23,800 bases of DNA from Methanobrevibacter_A sp964431035 (GCA_964431035.1 CAYSIF010000025.1:1-23800); one strand, 5' to 3'. Positions 1-9,395 are shown, counted from the stretch's first letter. Numbers and translations are program-made. The notes: generated by a model not told the origin, from the sequence alone.

Positions 1-55
1 TAAAAAATACGGTGGTCCTGGAGCAAGAGCACGTAAACAAAAAAGTTACAGATAA
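1..55 (+). CDS. rpsI: 30S ribosomal protein S9, 3' end only
   Basis: The first 55 bases are open in one frame and end in TAA at 53-55. The encoded tail is KKYGGPGARARKQKSYR, the basic C-terminus typical of uS9; in this family the last Arg reaches the ribosomal P site. Only this tail is inside the window. Being followed by rpoN and rpoK is the usual archaeal order, which supports the call. The tail is short, but it matches the family from memory well. Confidence 0.85.
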   Translation, partial: KKYGGPGARARKQKSYR

Positions 56-130
56 AATTTTTCAAAAAAAATATTTATTAAATATATTTTTTTGATAATA
101 TTTTTTTATAAAAAGGAAATAGATGATAAA

Positions 131-301
131 ATGATACCTATACGTTGTATTAGTTGTGGAAAACCAGTTTCCGCAGATTTTGATGAATATCAATCTAGAG
201 TTGCTGATGGAGAAGATTCAAAAGCTGTTCTTGATGATATGGGTATTAAACGATATTGTTGCAGAAGAATGCTAATTTCTCATGTTGAAACTTGGGAATA
301 G
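131..301 (+). CDS. rpoN: DNA-directed RNA polymerase subunit N (Rpb10 homologue)
   Basis: A 56-residue protein starting MIPIRCISCGKPVS, with a CxxC pair (Cys6, Cys9) and a CC pair in RYCCRR. Together these are the zinc-binding set of archaeal RpoN/eukaryotic Rpb10. It is a small assembly subunit that helps join the D/L platform to the large polymerase subunits. The open frame extends upstream to an ATG at 92, but those 13 extra residues (MIIFFYKKEIDDK) have no family counterpart, and the ATG at 131 gives the standard length. It sits 75 bp after rpsI and 92 bp before rpoK, and is probably part of one ribosomal/polymerase operon. Confidence 0.95.
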   Translation: MIPIRCISCGKPVSADFDEYQSRVADGEDSKAVLDDMGIKRYCCRRMLISHVETWE

Positions 302-393
302 ATAAGATGAATTAAAAAAACTGAAAAAAGATGAAAAAACAACTCATCACATTTTTTTCATATTTTTTTCAGGGGAGAATAATATAGTATATT

Positions 394-606
394 ATGCCTG
401 CTAAAAAAAAGAAAGGTAAAAAACAAGCTACTCAAAAGAAAATCACACGTTTTGAAAAAGCTAGACTTTTAGGCTCAAGAGCAATTCAATTATCTATGGG
501 AGCAGAACCATTAGTTGAAGCTGAAAAAGGAGCAGACCCAATTGATATTGCATTAAAAGAGTTTAATGAAAATTTATTACCTTTAAAAACAAAATTAAAT
601 AATTAA
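394..606 (+). CDS. rpoK: DNA-directed RNA polymerase subunit K (Rpb6 homologue)
   Basis: A 70-residue protein. A lysine-rich N-terminus (about 1-17) is followed by the Rpb6 core: TRFEKARLLGSRAIQLSMG at about 18-36, then DPIDIALKEF. These are the family's signature segments. RpoK/Rpb6 clamps the C-terminal region of the largest polymerase subunit and stabilises assembly. A purine-rich AGGGGAG lies at 371-377, rather far (about 16 nt) from the ATG, so the ribosome-binding site is weak or displaced. The gene follows rpoN and precedes eno, as in other Methanobacteriales. Confidence 0.95.
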   Translation: MPAKKKKGKKQATQKKITRFEKARLLGSRAIQLSMGAEPLVEAEKGADPIDIALKEFNENLLPLKTKLNN

Positions 607-872
607 AAACAAAATTTTGATTTAAAAAAATAATGCCTATATGTAGAAAAAGGAAAATTTATAGCAAAATCTATAATCCAACTACTATTTTTTTATATTT
701 TATTTTTAAAAAATTAGATTGTCTTATAAATTTAATTTTCTTTTTCAAAAAAAAACACATAGGGAATTTTCTTAAATATCATAAAAAATGAGAAAATTCA
801 ATATTTTTTCAAAAAAATTTGCACAAAAATAAAACAAAAACTAAAAAAAAATTTTTAGGAAGTGTTTATAAT
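607..872 (+). promoter_or_regulatory. eno upstream region with likely promoter and leader hairpin
   Basis: A 266-bp AT-rich gap. A TATA-like CTTATAAATTT lies at about 723-733, which would put transcription start near 755 and give eno a leader of roughly 115 nt. Inside that leader GAATTTTC (764-771) and GAAAATTC (792-799) form an 8-bp inverted repeat around a 20-nt loop. An AGGAAGTG just before the ATG at 873 is the likely ribosome-binding site. No gene or tRNA is visible here. Promoter assignment is by position and composition only. Confidence 0.4.
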
Positions 873-2117
873 ATGGATACTGTTATACAAGATGTCCAAG
901 TTAGAAAAATATTAGATAGTAGAGGAAACCCAACTGTCGAAGTAGATATATGCACTTTATACGGTTTCGGTAGAGCTGCAGCACCTTCTGGAGCAAGTAC
1001 CGGATCCCGCGAAGTTGCATCATTCCCTCAAAATGGGGTTGATGAAGCAGTTAGTGAAGTTGAAGATTTAATAATTCCAGAACTAATTGGAAGATATGCA
1101 GAAGACTTAGATGAAATAGATGCTATTGTCCAAGAAATCGATGGCACAGACAATATGTCCAAAATCGGTGGAAACACATCTGTAGCTATATCAATGGCAG
1201 CAGCAAAAGCAGCAGCATCTTCATACGACTTACCATTATACAGATTCCTAGGTGGAAACATGGTAAACAGAATACCATACCCATTAGGAAACATGATGAA
1301 TGGAGGAGCACATGCAGGAATTAACGCACCAGATATACAAGAATTCCTAATAGTTCCAATAGGAGCTGAAAATATAACACAAGGTGTATTTGCTAATGCT
1401 TCAGTTCACAAAAGACTCAAAGAATTAATCCAAACCAAAGACAGTAACTTCACTGGTGGTAAAGGAGACGAAGGTGGATGGATACCTAACATCACAAACG
1501 ACACTGCATTAGAAATACAAGCACAAGCTTGTGAAGAAGTAGGTGACGAATTAGGCATAACAATAAAACCAGGTCTCGATTTAGCATCCTCAGAATTCTG
1601 GGATAAAAAACAAGGAAAATATGTCTACGAACAAGACGGAATATCTCGTGACGTAGGAGAACAAGTAGAATACGTTAAAGACATAATCGAAACATACGGA
1701 ATGTTCTATGTAGAAGATCCATGTGACGAAAAAGACTTCGAAGGTTTCACAGAACTAACAAAAGCAGTTGGAGACAAATGCTTAATCTGTGGAGACGATT
1801 TATTCGTAACCAACAGTGAAATCCTACAAGAAGGTATTGACAAAGAAGCAGGAAATGCAATCATCATCAAACCAAATCAAATAGGATCATTAAGCGAAAC
1901 ATACCAAACCATTAAATTAGCACAAGAAAACAATTACGTTCCAGTAGTATCTCACCGTTCAGGAGAAACAACTGATGAAACAATTGCTCACTTAGCAGTT
2001 GCATTCGGTTCACCAATGATTAAAACTGGTGCAATCGGAGGAGAACGTATAGCTAAATTAAATGAACTCATACGTATCGAAGAAGATTTAGATAATCCAG
2101 AAATGGGTAAATTCTAA
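873..2117 (+). CDS. eno: Enolase (phosphopyruvate hydratase)
   Basis: Converts 2-phosphoglycerate to phosphoenolpyruvate in the cytoplasmic gluconeogenic/glycolytic pathway. The 414 residues match the family length. Visible motifs are SRGNPTVEVD near the N-terminus, SGASTGSRE (substrate loop), NGGAHA with the conserved His (about 147), the metal-binding acids in GLDLASSEFWD, YVEDP and LICGDDLFVTN, and the catalytic Lys in IIKPNQIGS. The frame is open 18 codons upstream to a TTG at 819, but that stretch is Lys-rich and unlike the family; ATG 873 has the AGGAAG ribosome-binding site. The first third uses many T-ending codons and the rest mostly A/C-ending codons, a shift inside one gene. Placement between rpoK and rpsB is standard. 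Confidence 0.97.
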   Translation: MDTVIQDVQVRKILDSRGNPTVEVDICTLYGFGRAAAPSGASTGSREVASFPQNGVDEAVSEVEDLIIPELIGRYAEDLDEIDAIVQEIDGTDNMSKIGGNTSVAISMAAAKAAASSYDLPLYRFLGGNMVNRIPYPLGNMMNGGAHAGINAPDIQEFLIVPIGAENITQGVFANASVHKRLKELIQTKDSNFTGGKGDEGGWIPNITNDTALEIQAQACEEVGDELGITIKPGLDLASSEFWDKKQGKYVYEQDGISRDVGEQVEYVKDIIETYGMFYVEDPCDEKDFEGFTELTKAVGDKCLICGDDLFVTNSEILQEGIDKEAGNAIIIKPNQIGSLSETYQTIKLAQENNYVPVVSHRSGETTDETIAHLAVAFGSPMIKTGAIGGERIAKLNELIRIEEDLDNPEMGKF

Positions 2118-2213
2118 AAAAATACGACAAATAAAAAATAAAAAATTTTTATAATTTAAACTAATAAAATAATTAAAAAAAATTAAGATAAAAAAAGGAG
2201 AAAAAGAATAAAA

Positions 2214-2810
2214 ATGTCAGATCTTTTAATACCATTAGACAATTACTTAGCAGCAGGTTTACACATAGGTACACAACAAAAAACCCATGATATGGAAAAA
2301 TACATATTCCGTGTAAGAGCAGACGGTTTATATGTATTAGATATCCGTAAAACTGATGAAAGAATCCGCCAAGTATCAAAATTCTTAGCACAATACGATG
2401 CAGATGATATTTTAGTAGTATCTACAAGACAATACGGTCAAGCACCAGTTAAAAAATTCGGAGAAGTAACTGGATGTAAAACTATCCCTGGAAGATTCAT
2501 ACCAGGAACCTTAACAAACCCAGATTACTCCAAATTCATAGAACCAAAAATATTAATCGTAACTGACCCAAGATCAGATTCACAAGCAGTATTAGAATCC
2601 AAACAGAACGGTATTCCTGTTGTTGGTTTATGTGATACTGAAAACTTACTTAACAATGTAGATATTGCAATACCAGTTAACAACAAAGGAAGAAAAGCAA
2701 TAGCATTAGTTTACTGGTTACTCGCACGTGAAGTATTAAGAGCAAGAGGCGACATTGGACCAGAAGACGAATTAGATTACCAATCTGAAGACTTTGAATT
2801 AAAATTCTAA
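2214..2810 (+). CDS. rpsB: 30S ribosomal protein S2
   Basis: A 198-residue archaeal-type uS2, shorter than the bacterial form. Characteristic segments are LAAGLHIGTQQKT near the N-terminus, YIFRVRADGLYVLDIRKTDERI, FIPGTLTNPD, a PKILIVTDPRSDSQAV strand-turn, and GIPVVGLCDTEN. It binds the small subunit between head and body. AAAGGAG at about 2196-2202 is a good ribosome-binding site 11 nt before the ATG. The gap after eno contains a TATA-like stretch around 2145-2155, so it may also have its own promoter. Confidence 0.97.
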   Translation: MSDLLIPLDNYLAAGLHIGTQQKTHDMEKYIFRVRADGLYVLDIRKTDERIRQVSKFLAQYDADDILVVSTRQYGQAPVKKFGEVTGCKTIPGRFIPGTLTNPDYSKFIEPKILIVTDPRSDSQAVLESKQNGIPVVGLCDTENLLNNVDIAIPVNNKGRKAIALVYWLLAREVLRARGDIGPEDELDYQSEDFELKF

Positions 2811-2883
2811 ATAATAAATAAAATATTATAATTTTTTTCTTCTCAAGATAAAAAAATTATCTTACTATAAAAGTTTAAGAATT

Positions 2884-3735
2884 ATGATTCGTGAACCGGT
2901 ATTTTCTGGAAAATTCTATCCATCAAATGTAAAACAACTTCTAAACACAATTGAAGATTCATTTACTAGAGAAGATGGTTATGGAAACATCCCAGAATTA
3001 TCCAGAAGTAAACTTAAAAAACAAGAACTAACTGGAATTATGGTTCCACATGCAGGTTATATTTACTCTGCAGGTGTTGCAAGCCATGCTTACCATGAAT
3101 TGGTAAATGATGGTTTTCCAGAAACATTCATAATCATAGGTCCTAATCATACAGGTATTGGTAAACCAGTAAGTGTTTATCCTGAAGGAAAATGGTTAAC
3201 TCCATTAGGTGGAGTTGAAATTGATACAGAATTTGCAAGTAAGCTTATTGAAAATTCAGAATATGCTGAAGCAGATTATACTGCACATATGAATGAACAT
3301 AGTATTGAGGTACAATTACCTTTATTACAATACTTTTCAAATGATTTTAAAATAGTTCCAATTGTTATGGGAATTCAGGATAAAAATACTGTAAATGATC
3401 TTGTAAATAGTATCATAAACACTAAAAATGAGTTAAAAACTAATATATCTATTTTAGCAAGTACTGATTTATCACATTTTAATAATGAAGAAACTGCTAA
3501 TAAGTTAGATAATATAGTATTAAACCATATTAAAAATATGGACTCTGATAAATTATTTGATAGTGTTAAAAAGGATAATATTACAATGTGTGGTTATGGT
3601 CCAGTTATGGTTGCAATATCATATTGTAAAAATATTGGTGAAGGAACTTGTAAGATACTTAAATATTCAACTAGTGGTAATATTACTGGAGATTATCGCA
3701 GTGTAGTAGGATATGGGTCTGCTTTATTCAAGTAA
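2884..3735 (+). CDS. MEMO1 family protein (AmmeMemoRadiSam protein B type)
   Basis: The 283 residues match the MEMO1 family, a fold related to non-haem iron extradiol dioxygenases. Visible hallmarks are the opening REPVFSGKFYPS, VPHAGYIYSAGVA with the first metal-site His, GPNHTG with the second, HMNEHSIEVQLPLLQ, STDLSHF, and MCGYGPV with a conserved Cys. In archaea its substrate is unknown; one member type occurs with AMMECR1 and a radical SAM protein, neither of which is here. It lies between rpsB and mvk, the conserved Methanobacteriales position, and has no visible isoprenoid role. Codons shift from A/C-ending to T-ending part-way through. Confidence 0.9.
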   Translation: MIREPVFSGKFYPSNVKQLLNTIEDSFTREDGYGNIPELSRSKLKKQELTGIMVPHAGYIYSAGVASHAYHELVNDGFPETFIIIGPNHTGIGKPVSVYPEGKWLTPLGGVEIDTEFASKLIENSEYAEADYTAHMNEHSIEVQLPLLQYFSNDFKIVPIVMGIQDKNTVNDLVNSIINTKNELKTNISILASTDLSHFNNEETANKLDNIVLNHIKNMDSDKLFDSVKKDNITMCGYGPVMVAISYCKNIGEGTCKILKYSTSGNITGDYRSVVGYGSALFK

Positions 3736-3860
3736 GATGGGAAGGAAATTATTTTTTCATATTTAAATATTATATAAAATAGAAAAACAATTAAAAAAAG
3801 GGAGAAACATTTTTTCTTCTTCTTTTTTAGATTTTAAGGGATTTATGGAAAAGAAATATT

Positions 3861-4847
3861 ATGGAATCTATAGCTTCTGCACCTGGTAAAACAATATTGT
3901 TCGGAGAACATTCAGTTGTATATGGTGAACCAGCTATAGCTGGGGCTGTAAATAAAAGGGCTGTAGTATCTATTAAAAAATCTCTTAATGAAAATACAAC
4001 TTTACGTTCACGTGATCTTAATTTTGAGGCTATATTGGATACTAAACGAGAGTCATATACTTTAAAATATGGTAAACCTGGTATTATACGTTATATTCTT
4101 AATGCATTAAGTAAATTCCATGATCATACTCCTATAGATATTAATTTATCTATTAATATTCCTATAGGTTCTGGTTTAGGTTCATCTGCAGCAGTTACTG
4201 TAGCAACATTAGCTGCTTTATTTAAGTATCATAATATTAAGTTTACTAAGGAATCTTTGGCTCATGATGCACATAATGTTGAAGTTGATGTTCAAGGTAT
4301 GGCTAGTCCTTTAGATACTTTGGTTAGTACTTATGGTGGTTTAATTTATCTTTCTCGTGAGAAAAAACCAATTGTTTTTAAAAATCATTTGAATAGTAAT
4401 TTTGTTATTGGTTACACTACTAAGTATGGTAATACTGGTAGGATGGTTAGAAATGTTAAGTTATTAAAAGACACATATCCATGTATTGTTGATTCTATTA
4501 TTGAAAGTATGGGATTTATTGCTAATGATGCACGTATAGCTATATTAAATAATGATGTTGGGAGAATTGGGGAATTAATGAATCTTAATCAAGGTTTATT
4601 AGATTCTTTAGGAGTTAATACTCCAGAATTATCTCGTATGATTTACTTAGCACGTCGTTATGGTGCAATAGGTTCTAAAATCACAGGTTCTGGTGGAGGA
4701 GGAAGTATTATTGCATTATGTCCTCGAAATGCAGATCGTGTTAGAAAAGCAATAAATAAATTCGATAATACAATTAAGATTAAATTCTCAAAAGATGGTG
4801 TATTAACTAAAAAAGGAAGAGCACGTTATAGGAAAAAACGTTATTAA
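3861..4847 (+). CDS. mvk: Mevalonate kinase
   Basis: A GHMP-superfamily kinase of 328 residues that phosphorylates mevalonate at the 5-OH in archaeal isoprenoid synthesis. Motif 1 is SAPGKTILFGEHSVVYG at the N-terminus, the ATP-binding motif 2 is PIGSGLGSSA (101-110), a catalytic-type Asp is in SPLDT (about 152), and motif 3 is KITGSGGGGS (273-282). The purine tract AAGGG at 3836-3840 is about 20 nt upstream, so the ribosome-binding site is weak. A TATA-like stretch around 3763-3778 suggests a new transcript start for the isoprenoid genes. Codons are strongly T/G-ending, unlike fni and RNase J downstream. Confidence 0.95.
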   Translation: MESIASAPGKTILFGEHSVVYGEPAIAGAVNKRAVVSIKKSLNENTTLRSRDLNFEAILDTKRESYTLKYGKPGIIRYILNALSKFHDHTPIDINLSINIPIGSGLGSSAAVTVATLAALFKYHNIKFTKESLAHDAHNVEVDVQGMASPLDTLVSTYGGLIYLSREKKPIVFKNHLNSNFVIGYTTKYGNTGRMVRNVKLLKDTYPCIVDSIIESMGFIANDARIAILNNDVGRIGELMNLNQGLLDSLGVNTPELSRMIYLARRYGAIGSKITGSGGGGSIIALCPRNADRVRKAINKFDNTIKIKFSKDGVLTKKGRARYRKKRY

Positions 4848-4891
4848 TTAAATTTATATTATATTTTTTTTAGGGTAGGGAATATAAGAAA

Positions 4892-5707
4892 ATGATTATT
4901 CTAAAAATTGGTGGAAGTATATTAACAAAAAAAGATTCAGTTGAACCTGAAGTAGACTATGATAATTTAAATCGTATAGCTCGTGAGATAGGAGAATCAT
5001 TAAAACCAGAAAATATTACTGAAGATTTACATGATGGTTTAATACTTATTCATGGTGCAGGTTCATTTGGACATCCTCCTGCAGAAAAATATAAAATAAA
5101 TGATCCTATAACTGATGAGGATTATCCTTATAAGAAATTAGGATTTGCAGAAATACAAAATCAAGTTAAAAAATTAAACTCAATAATATGTGATGTTTTA
5201 ATAGAACATAATGTTCCTGTTGTTAGCATACCACCTTCAGCATTTGTTACAACAAATGATAAACGTGTTTATAATTTTAATCTAAAATTAATTAAAAAAT
5301 ATTTAAATGAAGGTTATGTTCCAGTACTTTATGGTGATATTGTACTTGATGAAAAATTAAAAATGGCAATAATTTCTGGAGATCAAGTGTTACAGTACAT
5401 TTCTAAATTCCTTAACTCAGATAGTATTGTTCTAGGTACTGATGTAGATGGAGTTTATACTAAAAATCCAAAGAAACATGATGATGCCGAATTAATAAAT
5501 GTTTTAAACAGTTTAGAACAAATAAAATTCCTAGAATCCACAGATAATATTGATGTGACTGGTGGAATGGTTGGTAAAGTAAAAGAACTTTTAAGTTTAA
5601 CAGATTTTGGTATAGAATCTGTAATTATAAATGCAAACACCCCCGGAATCATATCTGATGTATTACAATCTAAAGACTTTAAAGGAACAATAATAAGAAA
5701 AGATTAA
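4892..5707 (+). CDS. ipk: Isopentenyl phosphate kinase
   Basis: Phosphorylates isopentenyl phosphate to isopentenyl diphosphate, the last step of the archaeal variant mevalonate route. The 271 residues belong to the amino-acid-kinase fold. KIGGS (5-9) is the phosphate-binding start, and HGAGSFGH (54-61) carries the His that marks this enzyme against related kinases. Also seen are VPVLYGDIV and SGDQ in the nucleotide/substrate region and LGTDVDGVYTKNP near the C-terminal lobe, followed by TGGM. It starts 44 bp after mvk and is probably co-transcribed with it. Confidence 0.93.
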   Translation: MIILKIGGSILTKKDSVEPEVDYDNLNRIAREIGESLKPENITEDLHDGLILIHGAGSFGHPPAEKYKINDPITDEDYPYKKLGFAEIQNQVKKLNSIICDVLIEHNVPVVSIPPSAFVTTNDKRVYNFNLKLIKKYLNEGYVPVLYGDIVLDEKLKMAIISGDQVLQYISKFLNSDSIVLGTDVDGVYTKNPKKHDDAELINVLNSLEQIKFLESTDNIDVTGGMVGKVKELLSLTDFGIESVIINANTPGIISDVLQSKDFKGTIIRKD

Positions 5708-5963
5708 TAATTATTTTTAATCAATTTATTCAAAAAAAAGAATTATGAAAGTGATGTGATAAAAAAAAGAAGAAAAAAGAATAAAAGAATAAAAGAACAA
5801 GAATACAAGAAAAAAAAATAAAAACTTACAAAAAAAATTTTAATAATTTTTTTCTAGAAAAAAAACTGTTTTTATTTATTAATAATAAAAAGTTTTTGTA
5901 AAAAAAATTCTAGCATAAAAAAAGAAGAGATTTAAAATAAAAAAAATAAAGATTTGGAAAAAT
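5708..5963 (+). other. Intergenic spacer with polypurine run and imperfect hairpins upstream of fni
   Basis: A 256-bp gap with no gene. From about 5757 to 5820 the + strand is almost all purine and contains a tandem GAATAAAA pair near 5780-5796. Then AAAC+TTTTTAT (5863-5875) can pair with ATAAAAAGTTT (5885-5895). Around that, CTAGAA (5854-5859) faces TTCTAG (5908-5913). These may form a terminator for ipk or a structured leader for fni; the high A/T content makes chance pairing likely. Confidence 0.3.
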
Positions 5964-7016
5964 ATGATATCTAATAGAAAACTAGAACATCTTAAAATTT
6001 GTATGGAAAAAAATGTACAGTACAATAAAAGTACAGGTTTTGAAGATATAGAACTAATACACAAAGCATTACCTGAAATCAATAAAGATGATATTGATTT
6101 ATCAACAGATGTTTTTGGTAAAAAACTAGATTCTCCATTATTTATAACAGCAATAACTGGAGGACATCCAGATGCTAAGAATATTAATAAAAATTTAGCA
6201 ATAATTGCTGAAGAAATGAATATTGGATTAGGTATTGGAAGCCAACGTGCAGGTATAGAACATCCAGAACTAGTTGAAACATACTCTGTAACAAGAGAAA
6301 ATGCTCCAAATGCATTACTATTAGGTAATATTGGGGCTCCGCAAATAGACTTAGCAAATGATGCAGTAAAAATGTTTGATGCAGATATACTTGCAGTACA
6401 CTTAAATCCTCTACAAGAATCAATACAACCTGAAGGTGATGTTGATAATACAGGATTTTTAGAATATATAAAAGAAATCACAAACACCATAAAAGTACCT
6501 GTAATGGCAAAAGAAACAGGTTGCGGTATAAGTGGTGAAGATGCAAAACTATTAGAAAATGCTGGAATCTCTTATATAGATATTGAAGGAGCTGGTGGAA
6601 CTAGTTGGGCTGCTGTTGAAACCTACCGTGCAGAAGACAAATACCTTGGCGAACTCTTCTGGGACTGGGGAATACCAACTAGCATAAGCACAATTGAAGT
6701 AACAAACAATGTAAACATACCAGTAATCTCATCTGGAGGTATAAGAACAGGATTAGATGCAGCTAAAGCAATAGCTACTGGAGCAGATAGTGTGGGAATG
6801 GCACTACCAGCACTTAAAAATGCATATCAAGGAACAAAACAATTAAAACAGTTAATAGAAAAATTCAACGAATCCTTAAAAATAGCAATGTTCTTAGTAG
6901 GAGCTAAAAATATAGAAGAATTAAAAAACAATACAAACTTAATAATAAAAGGCGAAACACGAGAATGGCTAGAACAAAGAGGAATAAACACAAAAAAATA
7001 TAGTCAAAGGAGATAA
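5964..7016 (+). CDS. fni: Type 2 isopentenyl-diphosphate delta-isomerase (FMN)
   Basis: Interconverts isopentenyl and dimethylallyl diphosphate using reduced FMN. The 350 residues match the type 2 family: RKLEHLKIC at the start, PLFITAITGGHPD, GLGIGSQRAGIE, LLGNIGAPQ, HLNPLQE with the conserved active-site Gln, VMAKETGCGIS, DIEGAGGTSW, and VISSGGIRTGLDAAKAIATGAD at the FMN phosphate site. The last codons contain AAAGGAG (7005-7011), which doubles as the ribosome-binding site of the next gene, so the two are probably translationally coupled. Confidence 0.95.
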   Translation: MISNRKLEHLKICMEKNVQYNKSTGFEDIELIHKALPEINKDDIDLSTDVFGKKLDSPLFITAITGGHPDAKNINKNLAIIAEEMNIGLGIGSQRAGIEHPELVETYSVTRENAPNALLLGNIGAPQIDLANDAVKMFDADILAVHLNPLQESIQPEGDVDNTGFLEYIKEITNTIKVPVMAKETGCGISGEDAKLLENAGISYIDIEGAGGTSWAAVETYRAEDKYLGELFWDWGIPTSISTIEVTNNVNIPVISSGGIRTGLDAAKAIATGADSVGMALPALKNAYQGTKQLKQLIEKFNESLKIAMFLVGAKNIEELKNNTNLIIKGETREWLEQRGINTKKYSQRR

Positions 7017-7024
7017 ACAACAAA

Positions 7025-8371
7025 ATGGCAATAGAAGTTATCGCAATAGGCGGTTATGAAGAAGTAGGGAAAAACATGACCGCAGTAAAAGTCGGAGAAG
7101 AAGTAGTTATATTCGATATGGGAATACACCTCGACCGTATAAATGTACATGAAGACACCGACATAGACAGAATGCACAGTCTTGACCTTATAGAAAGAGG
7201 AGTCATACCAGACGACACACTAATGAAAGACGTTGATGGAAAAGTTAAAGGAATAGTATTTACACACGGACACTTAGATCACATAGGTGCAGTTGCAAAA
7301 CTAGCACACCGTTACAATGCACCTTTAATAGGAACACCATTCACAACCGCATTAATAGAAAACACAATAAAAGGGGAACGTAAATTCAAAGTAAACAATC
7401 CAATAAAACCACTAAACCCAGGTGGAAAACTAAAACTATCAAAAAATATAACACTTGAATTTATAAGATCAACCCACAGTATACCACAAGCAATAATAGC
7501 AGCATTACACACTCCTGAAGGAGTAATAGTATATGCATTAGATTTTAAATTTGATAACCATCAAAAAATCAGTCCACCTCCAGATTATAATCGTATGAGA
7601 GAAATTGGACGAAAAGGAGTTGCATGTTTAATAGTTGAAACAACAAATGCAAGAAACTTTGAACAAGCAAGAACATACTCTGAAAAAATACCAAGAGTAA
7701 TCCTAGAAGATTTAATGAAACAACCAATGAACGAAAAACATGGAATGATAGTAACAACATTTTCATCACATGTAGAACGTATACAAACAATAGCAGACAT
7801 TGCAGGAAAAGGACACCGTGAAGTATTATTCCTAGGAAGAAGTATGGAAAGATACTGTGGATTAGCACAAAAAATGGGACTACTTCACCTACCAAAAAAT
7901 GCAACAATACATGGTCATCCAAAAGCAGTTAACAGAGCATTAGCAAAAGCAGATGACAATCCTGAAAAATACTTATTAGTGACAACTGGACACCAAGGAG
8001 AACCAGATGCACTATTACCAAGAATAGCAGCAGATAAAACACCATACACAATCAAACCAGGTGACAATGTCATAATATCTGCAGCAGTTATACCAAATCC
8101 AACAAATAAAGCAAATAGACATATGCTAGAAACACGTCTAAAAAGTAAAGGTGCAAGAATATATCCAAATGCCCATGTAAGTGGACACGCAGGAAGAGAA
8201 GATCACCGTGACTTTTTACGTATGTTAAAACCAAAACATATAATACCTGCACACGGAGACTTAGATATGTTATCTGCATATGGAATGTTAGCAGAAGAAG
8301 AAGGATATCGTATAGGAAAAGATGTTCATATTTTAAGAAATGCACAAGCACAAGTATTCAATAATAAATAA
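7025..8371 (+). CDS. rnj: Archaeal ribonuclease J (beta-CASP metallo-beta-lactamase)
   Basis: A 448-residue 5'-3' exoribonuclease-type protein acting in mRNA turnover. The N-terminal metallo-beta-lactamase motif HGHLDH (81-86) binds two metals, with a further acidic site in YALDFKFDNH. The beta-CASP insert includes VTTFSSHVERIQ and LGRSMERYC. The C-terminal part has VTTGHQGEPDALL, HVSGHAGRED and IIPAHGD, all usual for RNase J/CPSF-like enzymes. It has no KH domain at the N-terminus, which separates it from aCPSF1/2. It starts 8 bp after fni stops. Its position inside an isoprenoid block is conserved in relatives as I recall, and its link to that pathway is unknown. Confidence 0.93.
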   Translation: MAIEVIAIGGYEEVGKNMTAVKVGEEVVIFDMGIHLDRINVHEDTDIDRMHSLDLIERGVIPDDTLMKDVDGKVKGIVFTHGHLDHIGAVAKLAHRYNAPLIGTPFTTALIENTIKGERKFKVNNPIKPLNPGGKLKLSKNITLEFIRSTHSIPQAIIAALHTPEGVIVYALDFKFDNHQKISPPPDYNRMREIGRKGVACLIVETTNARNFEQARTYSEKIPRVILEDLMKQPMNEKHGMIVTTFSSHVERIQTIADIAGKGHREVLFLGRSMERYCGLAQKMGLLHLPKNATIHGHPKAVNRALAKADDNPEKYLLVTTGHQGEPDALLPRIAADKTPYTIKPGDNVIISAAVIPNPTNKANRHMLETRLKSKGARIYPNAHVSGHAGREDHRDFLRMLKPKHIIPAHGDLDMLSAYGMLAEEEGYRIGKDVHILRNAQAQVFNNK

Positions 8372-8399
8372 AAATTCTTTTTATGGGGTTTAGATTTTT

Positions 8400-9395
8400 A
8401 TGGATAAAGTAACATCAATACTAAAAGAAAACTCAGAAATAATATTTGATACAATAGAAGAAAATTTAAAAGTAATCACACCAGACAGTCTTAAAGATGC
8501 TTCAATTTACCTTACTGAAGCTGGAGGTAAAATGTTGCGTCCAAATCTAACATTAATTGTTAGTCAGGCAGTAGGTGGAGATAAAGAATCAACATTAGAT
8601 ACAGCAGCTGCAATAGAATTGATCCATACATTTTCACTTATACATGATGATATTATGGATAAAGATGATATGCGTAGAGGTAAACCTGCAGTTCATAAAG
8701 TTTGGGATGAACCTTTAGCTATTCTTGCAGGAGATACACTTTTTAGTAAAGCATTTGAAATGATTATTAATACTTCTGGTGAAAATATTGGTATAGATCA
8801 GAAAAATCAGGCTTTAGCAACTGTAGCAGATGCTTGTGTTAAAATTTGTGAAGGTCAAGCTAATGATATGAGTTTTGAAGGTAATTTCCAAGTAAAAGAA
8901 GAAGAATATATGGAAATGATTTTCAAAAAGACTGCTGCTTTAATAGCTGCTGCAACAAAGGCTGGTGCTATTATTGGTGGTGCTGATTCTAATATTATTA
9001 ATGCTATGTATGAGTATGGTCGTCTTATAGGTTTAGCATTCCAGATACAGGATGATTATCTTGATGTTATAAGTACTGAAGAGGATCTTGGTAAGCCTGT
9101 AGGTAGTGATATTGTAGAAGGTAAAATGACTTTGATGGTTGTTAGAACTTTAAGTCAAGCTGATGATACTGATAGTGCTCGTTTAGTAAGTATTCTTGAA
9201 AATCCTAATTCATCTCAAAGTGAGGTAGATGAAGCAATAGATTTATTCAATAAATATGGAAGCATTGAATATGCTCAAAATGTTGCACAAGAAAATGTGG
9301 ATGAAGCTAAAAAACTAGTTGAATTATTACCTGACTCTGAAGCTAAACAGTCACTTCAACTAATAGCAGACTTCGTACTAAAAAGAAAATCCTAA
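8400..9395 (+). CDS. idsA: Short-chain isoprenyl diphosphate synthase (GGPP/FPP synthase)
   Basis: A trans-prenyltransferase of 331 residues that condenses IPP units to farnesyl and geranylgeranyl diphosphate for archaeal ether lipids. GGKMLRP binds IPP; the first Asp-rich motif DDIMD is at 83-87, followed by the RR pair 92-93, and the second, DDYLD, is at 218-222. Phe78, five residues before the first Asp-rich motif, fits a short-chain (C15-C20) product. GKPVGSDIVEGKMTL is the usual C-terminal signature. It starts 28 bp after RNase J and completes the set mvk, ipk, fni, idsA. The middle of the gene uses T-ending codons. Confidence 0.94.
   Translation: MDKVTSILKENSEIIFDTIEENLKVITPDSLKDASIYLTEAGGKMLRPNLTLIVSQAVGGDKESTLDTAAAIELIHTFSLIHDDIMDKDDMRRGKPAVHKVWDEPLAILAGDTLFSKAFEMIINTSGENIGIDQKNQALATVADACVKICEGQANDMSFEGNFQVKEEEYMEMIFKKTAALIAAATKAGAIIGGADSNIINAMYEYGRLIGLAFQIQDDYLDVISTEEDLGKPVGSDIVEGKMTLMVVRTLSQADDTDSARLVSILENPNSSQSEVDEAIDLFNKYGSIEYAQNVAQENVDEAKKLVELLPDSEAKQSLQLIADFVLKRKS

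Noticed and set aside
92..130. Upstream in-frame ATG for rpoN at 92
   Set aside because: Adds 13 residues with no family counterpart; ATG 131 gives the standard RpoN start and length.
819..872. Upstream in-frame TTG start for enolase
   Set aside because: The 18 extra residues are Lys-rich and not enolase-like; ATG 873 has a ribosome-binding site.
3845..3889. Out-of-frame 14-codon ORF (MEKKYYGIYSFCTW) overlapping the mvk start
   Set aside because: It has AAGGG just upstream and could be a regulatory short ORF, but it is tiny and no other evidence supports it.
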